In this document: piece by piece, positions 56,781-64,000 of the stretch | Position numbering within the stretch: the stretch's first letter is position 1 | Layout: each line of letters begins with the position of its first letter | DNA from: Bradysia coprophila | Taxonomy: Eukaryota; Arthropoda; Insecta; Diptera; Sciaridae | Reading direction: 5' to 3' | Length of the DNA: 64,000 nucleotides | NCBI RefSeq assembly: GCF_014529535.1 | Contig: NW_023503572.1 | Span: 434,001 to 498,000 of the forward strand | Position numbers and translations under genes: made by a program | The notes under the pieces: generated by a model | What the model was told of the DNA's origin: nothing | Seen by the model: only the letters and a program-made list of their open reading frames with translations | Database searches by the model: none

Positions 56781-56789
56781 CGAGATTCT

Positions 56790-57130
56790 TTGGAGGAGAT
56801 GGCCAGCCACCTTGATCAACATCAACAATGATATCAAAGTCAATCTTTCGCTGCCTCTTTTGAGAAAACATTGTATGCAATTCTAAAATAGCTCCATTAT
56901 GGACATAATGTAATTTTCACATTGAGCATGCGTCGTCGAATGGTCACAGGGTACACCAGATGTGCCAAAGAAAGCATTTATTATTCCGGTTGCATTTGTC
57001 TTTCTCAACTCTGTGTGTACCAATTCAGTAACTCCCTGATGTTGATATTGAATTGCATTTCCACAAACGCTTAATGATTCTCCATTGTGTCGATTTGAAC
57101 AGTCCAAAGGAATGGACAAAAATAAATCAA
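56790..57130 (-). CDS. Possible exon(s) of an unidentified gene
   Basis: Two open minus-strand segments look coding. About 57130-56883 encodes LFLSIPLDCSNRHNGESL...CGNAIQYQHQ...VPCDHSTTHAQCENYIMS and ends at a stop. About 56865-56785 (another frame) encodes MFSQKRQRKIDFDIIVDVDQ... and runs into the family B repeat. No ATG starts the first segment; it begins after a TAG that could be an acceptor. I do not recognise a family. The balanced Cys residues suggest a secreted protein. Chance open frames cannot be excluded. Confidence 0.3.
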
Positions 57131-57289
57131 AACAAAGCTAATCAGTAATTCAACGGCTATTTTATTAAGAGTTGGCCTGAGTGAGGCCGCCAATGGACAG
57201 TAATAAATTATAGTCTGCATAAAATTTTACTAAAGTTCACTGAAATTGAAATGATTACCCAACATTTTAGTTGTCCGTTTTTCATGATT

Positions 57290-57295
57290 TTATTT
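57290..57295 (-). terminator. Polyadenylation signal of the Cys-rich peptide gene
   Basis: AATAAA on the minus strand, about 40 bases past the stop codon of the gene at 57334-57591. Confidence 0.6.
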
Positions 57296-57333
57296 TGTGG
57301 TTGCCAATCGTGTTCTGTTTAGTTGACTCCATT

Positions 57334-57591
57334 TTAGAGTGAGCACGGTCCAGCACATTTCCATTTGGATAAACATTGACTTTCTGTTCTACATTTTACG
57401 TATTTGCGGTCTTGGGAACGTCCTTCCGTTGTGTAACACCATTCTTTCCCCTCTGCACCTTCAATAAGATAGGCAGCAGGACCGCGGCATCTCGTCCAAC
57501 AGTACTTCCTATAACAACCGTATTCTTCGTCGGCGTTAACACTAACAACGAGTGCTGCAACCAGTACAAGAAAAATACTTTTTGAATACAT
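57334..57591 (-). CDS. Small secreted Cys-rich peptide, Tha p 2-like
   Basis: Intact 85-residue frame from ATG 57591. A clear signal peptide (MYSKSIFLVLVAALVVSVNA) precedes a mature part of about 65 residues with eight Cys: GCYRKYCWTRC, EWCYTTEGRSQDRKYVKC and CLSKWKCAGPC. The WCYTT...YVKC...WKCAGPC pattern recalls the lepidopteran setae allergen Tha p 2 and related insect secreted peptides. The family's molecular role is not established. The gene is a single exon and compact, with its own TATA box and poly(A) signal. A short leader of about 11 bases is implied. Confidence 0.8.
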   Translation of the reverse strand: MYSKSIFLVLVAALVVSVNADEEYGCYRKYCWTRCRGPAAYLIEGAEGKEWCYTTEGRSQDRKYVKCRTESQCLSKWKCAGPCSL

Positions 57592-57599
57592 TTCAAACT

Positions 57600-57636
57600 A
57601 CTGATGAGTGTTGATTGGATTCAGTCCAATTTATAC
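57600..57636 (-). promoter_or_regulatory. Core promoter of the Cys-rich peptide gene
   Basis: TATAAATTGG begins at 57635 on the minus strand, and TCAGT with its A at 57602 lies 33 bases downstream, the same spacing as at the beta/gamma-crystallin-like gene. Confidence 0.65.
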
Positions 57637-57639
57637 TAT

Positions 57640-58655
57640 TAAAGTATGGCAGCTACGAAAAAAACTGATAACAGAGAGCTGTGGGAATTCGGTAAAAATT
57701 GCATTTTCGGTAAAATTACTGAATTACTGACTTTTAGTTAAAATAATCAATTCGTTACTACTGTATCCAATCGGAAATCTTATCGTTAATTGAGTAGAGT
57801 TGCCCGAAAATAAGTTTAACTCACCCTAAACACAACAGCGTACGCGAAAATATTCGCCACAACCAAATGCCTGTTATGGCAACACTTAAGGGTCATATCG
57901 CCAAAACTTCAGGTGGTCTCGGATTCGTATTTCAATAAGGGATGTGACACCCCTCTAACTGAAGGTGTTATCTTAAAGCTCTTCAAAAGTGGATACTTTC
58001 GCTCTAATTTATTTTACCGGAAACACACACACATTTAAACTAAAACGTTTCTGTTAAAACGCAATTTTTAAGATTACCGCCGACATTTTATTTCTACTGG
58101 GTCATCACTTTTGAAACTCAGATCACACCAAACGACAATATTGTTGTTTGTTCACATGATTGGTCACCATAAATTTTTCATAATTTCGTTGGTTTTGACG
58201 AATATTTTAAGGAAGCCTACGATTGTAATGTTAAAATAACACAAGAAGCACATTTCAGCACAAAATCTGAATTAAATCACATCGAAATCACCGAAATTAT
58301 TACAATTTTCACAACCGACACTAAATTTTTGTGTTGGTTGTTTAACGTTTCAAAAACAATACTCATGTTACGATTAACGACTTTGACGACGATTTTCTTC
58401 AGACTGACTCTGACTCTGACTAAGTTCAGAGTGGATGTGATTTGGGTGTGCAATTGAGTGGGAAGTTGGGAAGTGCTATTTTCATAGATTATCTTTTTGT
58501 AGAATCTTTTGAATGAGGCAATATTTTGAGAATGCCCGATATATGAGTTTCTTATTTTACGTGTTTCTGCCGATATGTGACAAAAAATCGCTAAAAAATC
58601 GATCCGTCCCACCTATTTCGTAGGAGTTTGTAAGTTTGTAAGAAGTTTGTCGGAA
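57640..58655. other. Intergenic, no supported gene
   Basis: About 1 kb. A 111-codon minus-strand open frame (58277-58612) lacks motifs and looks like chance. Confidence 0.35.
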
Positions 58656-58659
58656 AAGT

Positions 58660-58760
58660 CTATATTCATCAAAAATTAGGAATTATCACATTTTCGTTTT
58701 ACGTATCTTTTAACTATTGAAAATGGAAATGTGATACTTCCTAATTTTTGATAAATGTAC
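58660..58760. repeat. Hairpin repeat (~35-bp arms)
   Basis: ATCAAAAATTAGGAATTATC (about 58667) and CTTCCTAATTTTTGAT (about 58737) pair, as do CACATTTTC and GAAAATG/ATGTG inside. The loop contains TTTTACGTATC. Confidence 0.65.
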
Positions 58761-58828
58761 TTCGTGAGTCGTCAACGTTCGCGAACTATGAAAAATTGAG
58801 TGGATCTTGATTAGATTTTTGGGTGTCG

Positions 58829-58960
58829 GGGAATCTCGCACACGCGATCATAGTATGCGTCCTTTTACGACATGTAACGAAAAGTCATGACTGTGCGAGA
58901 TTCACCACTTAGAGGTGAATCTCGCACACCATGAATTTGTGTGGTGTGCGAGATTACCCT
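58829..58960. repeat. Cluster of alternating GTGCGAGATTC palindromes
   Basis: The motif GTGTGCGAGATT occurs four times in alternating orientation: inverted at 58831, direct at 58891, inverted at 58917, direct at 58943. 58891-58930 makes an 18-19-bp-arm palindrome around GAGGTGAAT. Probably a small transposon end cluster; a protein-binding site array is a less likely reading. Confidence 0.7.
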
Positions 58961-59227
58961 ACCCCGATTTTTGCTCAAGTGAGCTTAAATACTTGGGAAT
59001 CATCTGAGAAACGTTTCTGTCGTGAGTGTTTGTTTGACCAAAAATTGGGGCGAAATGCCTCAACTGAGAAAATCGATTTTTTAAAATATGCACGAAAAAC
59101 ATTATTTTTGATTCATTTAATTGAATTTAATATCTGTGGTCACATTTCGATCATTTATTTATTTATTTATCGTATCGATATTTACAACTGTCTGATATTC
59201 TAATTACAATATTGAAGACCAGAAGAA

Positions 59228-60825
59228 AAACAAGGCATCAGAACAGTCGGAGCGTTTGCTGCGACTGAGCCCCGTACAACCCGTAATCCTATTTCGTCCG
59301 TAACCATAATACGTCCGTTGCCGTAATACGCCCAGAACCCTAATACGTCTACAACCCTCTAATGCGTCTGTTACCAAAATGCAAGACAAGTTGGGCATGG
59401 TCAAATTTACTGAAAGTGCTCATTTTTAAAATTGCGCATAGCGGAATTACGAAAGCCCGTACGAAGTACCTCTCAAATAAAACCAACAATTTACGACATT
59501 ATTTTAGAAACCTAAAATTTTTTGCCAACTTTCCGTTGGGTATTCAATTACCTCTCAAATGAAACAAAAACTAGCAAAATCGGATGAGATTTACTCTATA
59601 TATGTGCAAAAAGCACTTAGGGCCGAGTAGCGGCCTTAGTCCAAGGGCCCAAATTTGAAACTTTTTTGCCATCATTCTATTCGGCATTCAATTATCTCTC
59701 AAATGAAACAAAAACTAGCAAAATCGGATGAGATTTATTCAATTTATGTGCAAAAAACACTTAGGGCCGCGTAGCGGCCTTAGTGCAAGGGCCCAAATTT
59801 GAAACTTTTTTTGCCATCATTCTATTCGGCATTCAATTATCTCTCAAATGAAACAAAATCTAGCAAAATCGGATGAGATTTATTCGATTTATGTGCAAAA
59901 AAACACTTAGGGCCGAGTAGCGGCCTTAGTCCAAGGGCCCAAATTTGAAACTTTTTTTGCCATCATTCTATTCGGAATTCAATTATCTCTCAAATGAAAC
60001 AAAAACTAGCAAAATCGGATGAGATTTATTCGATTTATGTGCAAAAAACACTTAGGGCCGAGTAGCGACCTCAGCCCAAGTGCCCAAATTTGAAACTTTT
60101 TTTGTCATCATTCTATTCGGCATTCAATTATCTCTCAAATGAAACAAAATCTAGCAAAATTGGATGAGATTTATTCGATTTATGAGCAAAAAAAACACTT
60201 AGGGCCGAGTAATGGTCTTAGTCCAAGGGCCCAAATTTGAAACTTTTTTGCCATCATTCTATTCGGCATTCAAATATCTCTCAAATAAAACAAAATCTAG
60301 CAAAATCGGATGAGATTTATTCGATTTATGTGCAAAAAATACTTAGGGCCGAGTAACGACCTTTGAGCCCTCCCAACAAGCCCACGTTGCATCTTACCAA
60401 TACCTTTCATTTGATATATCACAAGCAGCTATTGCGTGCGTATTTCGGTAGATATCGTCGAAAGACTGAAAAACACCTATAGGGCCCTAACTCTGGAAGG
60501 GCCGACCCTACCATGCCCATTTTCGAACTTGACCTTACTTTTGTCGATACCAATCGGGGAAAAAAAGAATTTTCAAAAAAGGTTGTGATTTACTCAAGCT
60601 AGAGGGGTCACAGACGGACGGACGGATGGATGGACGGACGGATGGATGGATGGATGGATGGATGGACGGACGGACGGACGGACATTTTTTTTATTGCGGA
60701 TTCGTCATCTATTAACATAACCAAATGCTTTGCCCTTTCTGTCTGCTTCGAATTCGACGTGTTACAAACGGCATATTAATCTTATAAGCCCCCAGTACTT
60801 CGTACGGGGCTAAAAATTGCGTAAG
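59228..60825 (+). repeat. Family A repeat with tandem array and inverted end block
   Basis: Begins AACAAGGCATCAGAACAGTC, then the CGTA-rich stretch and a slightly decayed AATTGCGC palindrome (about 59428). About seven array units (59560-60360) follow, then the conserved segment, a CGGA/TGGA tract (about 60613-60684) and the inverted end block ending CAGTACTTCGTACGGGGCTA. The leading end block is absent. Confidence 0.85.
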
Positions 60826-62439
60826 AGTTTGTGTGTTATATAATGTTCTATATAACAAAATTAAATTCCCCTGGAAGTAGAAAACCGTGCGAAACTGCCA
60901 GAGAAATGATAAGTTGGTATGCCTGTGCCACATTGTTCCGGATCCGGGTATCGGGGGTATCGATCAGAATTTAAATGTTTTGTCTATTTGCGCATTAGGA
61001 TTATCAACGTTCTGTCAGGAATTCATATAAAATATTATTTAAAAACCTTGTGTTCAGGTGATTTTCCGACAGTAATTTTCAAACATTGACTGAATTTCGG
61101 CTCTATTAGATGAATAATCTATTGATTAATAATGACAGTAGTAAAACATACATTATTTTTTTTTGCTTCGTTTCAACTTACAACCCGTATGTCAACCAAA
61201 TTAATTAAATAAATGTTGTCCATGAACTGAATAATTTCACATAAAATTAAAATTTTATTGACTTCCCGCACCTTTCAGAATAATGTATGCAATTCATTTA
61301 ATGCAAAAATAATGGATTCAGGGCAGTTATAGCAATTAATCACCACAAACTGGTTATGACCAATTTAAATTTTTATCGACTTTCGTTTGCAGCTTAAAAC
61401 ATGGTTAGAAAATTGCTGAAAACTACTAATTCTGGGCTACGTTAGATAGGAGGATATAATAGTTCTATTTCGAAAGAAGAGATAATGTTGTGTTTGTAGA
61501 ACACGATTGTAGACAATAACGCGGCCCATTTTTCCATCATGCCCGCACGTTAGTAAGTCCAATTTTTCCTATTTTCCCAGACCCTCGAAATACTCTGAAA
61601 CAAACTTTCTACTACACACGTTTTAGTGATTGGCACACGCATTCCATTTTTGGCAGGCGCTCGAATTCCAATTTTGGCTAATATTTCATTATCAGCACAT
61701 CAAGTCTATTTCAGTAAGAAAATGTCCGTGTGTCAAATTTACCCCAACGAGGTGAAATTGGCACTGTTCCAGATTCACCTAAGGGGTAAATTTGGCACAC
61801 AGACATTAACATTTATAAACGCCCAATGTATGTCTGCTTATCTATTTAACTATTTCTCTGTTTATCTATTTCTCTATTAGTCGGTCACAAATTCCCAGCC
61901 AATTCATGCATGCAGTGTATATTGTCGGTATAGTGAGTGTGTATATTGTAGGTATAATTCCCTTGACTGAAAGTCAGGGTCTTATGAAAGAAAATACCAT
62001 TAAATGTCCGTAACGCTAAGTTCACTATGATATTTTGAAAATGTTCTACATTGGCAAAAAACGTTTAATACGGATAACGTACGTACACTTGTGTTCTCGA
62101 TAACTGGAGTAATTCTTTACCGATTTGCAAAATTTTGGTTTTAATCGAGGGAGAATGAAAATCATGAGGTTGAGTTCGTAGATGAACAATATTGGAGTAA
62201 TGAGATGGGAGTAATTCTCAATTGAATTTTATTCCTAGTTGCCGCGATAGGCTCTGTGGTGGATATGTTTTTCCTTAATTTATTTTCGCTATGTGACACT
62301 ATCTTTTATTCACTTCTGAATATGTGACGCTTTCCTTAAATATTTATTGCCGCTATGTGACACTATCTTTTATTAACTTCTGGATCTGCGACGCTGATCA
62401 AGAAGCTTCAAAGTACAAAGTTGCAACATCCAGTTTAAT
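60826..62439. other. Intergenic with one palindromic cluster
   Basis: About 61725-61808 has GTGTCAAATTTACCCC and GGGGTAAATTTGGCAC as inverted arms, with GAGGTGAAAT/ATTCACCT inside. This parallels the cluster at 58.8-58.96 kb with a different core. No gene is seen. Confidence 0.45.
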
Positions 62440-63100
62440 TTAGGGTGATCAATCAAGATTTCGAAATTTCCGGATTTCGAACTTTCAAGTGGGGAAATCC
62501 CCCCTTGACCCACCAATGCGGGGGCTGCCGCCCCTCGACCCCGCTTTTTTTATTATTTCACAGCCTGCGGCGCAACAACCACACACATCAGAATTTTCTT
62601 TTTCTATTCCTATTTCTATTTTCTAACACGTAACAGAATATCTTGGTTAATCTATGCGGCAAAAATAATCAGAAGTTTCTTTTTATATCCCTTGCTTTTC
62701 CTTTTTATGCCTGCGGGAGCCATTCTCCTACTGTCAACACGCAACAGAATACCTTGATTAATCTATGCGGCAAAAACAATCAGAAATTTCTTTTTATAAC
62801 ATGTACGACAACATCGTCAGCATTAAAGTTATCCGGAAAGAATACGCATTTTTGGTCTCCGCATTTCGTAAGATTACTCTTTTTTAATCCACCATTCACC
62901 ACTATTCAACTTTTCTCATTGAGTATCATTCAACCATACTCACATAACCTTACTTTCCTTAATTTTTTTTCCATTTAAAAAAATCCGGAATTCCGGATTT
63001 AATCCCGACAAAATTCCGGATTTTTATCATCCGGATTTTGTATTGTCCGGATTTTTTTTGTTCGGATTTTTTTTATCCGGATTTTGTAAGACCACCGCCG
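62440..63100 (+). repeat. Short repeats: duplicated 60-bp block and TCCGGATTTT runs
   Basis: About 62628-62690 and 62738-62800 are direct copies (TTAATCTATGCGGCAAAAA). About 62985-63085 has six or so degenerate ATCCGGATTTT units, with related TTTCCGGATTTCG at 62468. No gene is supported. Confidence 0.6.
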
Positions 63101-64000
63101 CGATAACTTTCCTAATTCTTATCAGATTTTCAATTTTTTTGTGATATTCGACGAAGATTGAAATTCTTGAGGTTGAGTTTGTAGAACAACGAGACTCTAC
63201 ACAGACACTTTTTTTGTTACCGCGCGATAACTTGAGTAATTTTTACCTGATTTTCAAATTTTTTGTTTTATTTGACAGAGAATGATATTAGAGTAGTGAG
63301 TTTGGAGTAATTGTAAACATAACTTGTTATACCACGACATTTTTGCAACGGATTTCCAGAAAAATTTCTTATCTGACGAGTAGTGAAATTCTGGATTTCT
63401 GGTCTAACAATTTAGAAGTACTTCCCAAAAGAGTTTTTGCTTGCTTGAGAAACCGATAGTTCGACTAATTCTCAGAGGCTTCAAAGTTTCGACCAGTAGC
63501 GTATAATTCATGTGGTTAAACTCGAACATTGGAATATAATTGGACTAGTAATATGGGATATACGACAATTTTTGCGTGAAATCGTATTCTTAATAGAATT
63601 TTTTCGTTTCCAGAGCGAAGCGAGGGCCGTAATTCACACGAGTTTTTTTTCAAGAGGTAGGCAAGAAATACGCCACCTTTTCAGCGCTTTTAGTATACTA
63701 CATAGGATCCTCATATTAGGAGTTAAACGTACCTCGCTGGACCTTCCACTCATTGCGCTTTTTAGGAGACAATATTCAATCGTTGTAAATATTGTTTGTT
63801 TGGATTCTTCTCAGTATATGTATAACATACTGAAAAATGCCTCTCATGATCACATCGTGTTATAATTTCCTATTTTCCATCCTTAGGCTTATGAATATTT
63901 GAACGAGTGTGAACTTTGCGGCCAGAGCGAAGAGAGGGCCGTAATTCACACGAGTTTAATTTATTCAAGAGGTAGGCAAGAAATATGCCATTTTAAAAGC
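63101..64000. repeat. Spacer with a ~75-bp direct repeat at the window end
   Basis: About 63612-63685 and 63922-63995 are direct copies (GAGGGCCGTAATTCACACGA, AAGAGGTAGGCAAGAAATA) about 310 bp apart. They could be terminal repeats or a local duplication, but the right copy runs to the window edge. No gene is supported. Confidence 0.55.

Noticed and set aside
57601..57640. CTGATGA sequence resembling a hammerhead core
   Set aside because: No GAAA or stem II follows. It is the promoter/leader of the Cys-rich peptide gene read on the other strand.
58277..58612. 111-codon minus-strand frame
   Set aside because: Composition resembles translated AT-rich DNA, with no recognisable domain or splice context.

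Overview
The window is eukaryotic, AT-rich, intron-bearing and dominated by transposable elements. TATA/TCAGT promoters, very short introns, a DUF1091 secreted protein, an insect-type group III phospholipase A2-like gene, a Tha p 2-like cysteine-rich peptide and a Penelope-like retroelement all point to an insect, most likely a fly. A lower dipteran such as a fungus gnat or midge is my guess; the species cannot be read from the sequence.

Host genes are few and separated by repeats. They are: a 3' coding fragment at 1-183; a secreted leucine-rich-repeat protein (about 9.6-10.9 kb, +); a broken ninjurin gene (19.6-20.4 kb, +); a phospholipase A2-like gene with one small intron (22.3-23.05 kb, -); a 5' fragment of fatty acid synthase interrupted by a hAT-like insertion and cut off by another repeat (31.8-33.06 kb, +); a large single-exon secreted protein of seven beta/gamma-crystallin-like domains plus a Thr-rich linker (38.4-41.2 kb, -); a two-exon DUF1091 gene with a transposon in its intron (53.7-55.1 kb, +); and a small secreted Cys-rich peptide (57.3-57.6 kb, -) with a recognisable core promoter. 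There is no operon-like organisation. The genes share no pathway, although most encode secreted products.

The repeats form the main architecture. One superfamily, called families A, B, C and D here, recurs at about 1.0-8.2, 8.7-9.0, 11.6-19.3, 33.1-33.9, 36.8-38.3, 49.0, 51.3-53.4, 55.6-56.8 and 59.2-60.8 kb. Its copies share a module order: a hairpin end (CCCCGTACGAAGTACTGGGG or a relative), an end block of about 125 bp, a (TCCG/CGGA)n tract, a conserved segment with an ACTTGAG-type motif, and often a tandem array of about 144-bp units. Copies are commonly joined head to head, giving palindromes of several kilobases. This resembles foldback elements and the non-autonomous Helentron/DINE-type repeats of flies. 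I regard it as the least described and most interesting system in the window.

Region 11.6-19.3 kb is a readable stack of insertions. A family B pair is split by a 2.8-kb element with about 87-bp terminal inverted repeats and a TA duplication, which itself holds an RTE-like LINE end. The pair is split again by a Penelope-like element with a 12-bp target duplication. That element carries an intact RT/GIY-YIG reading frame and hammerhead-ribozyme-like motifs in its flanking repeats, and it contains a 396-bp MITE. Other mobile DNA includes hAT-like elements at 29.3-30.3 and 31.9-32.7 kb, a 5'-truncated LINE with a 13-bp duplication at 26.0-27.5 kb, a retroelement C-terminus at 50.1-51.2 kb, several MITEs, a nested multi-hairpin foldback at 44.1-45.2 kb, and minisatellites at 36.2, 45.2 and 48.3 kb.
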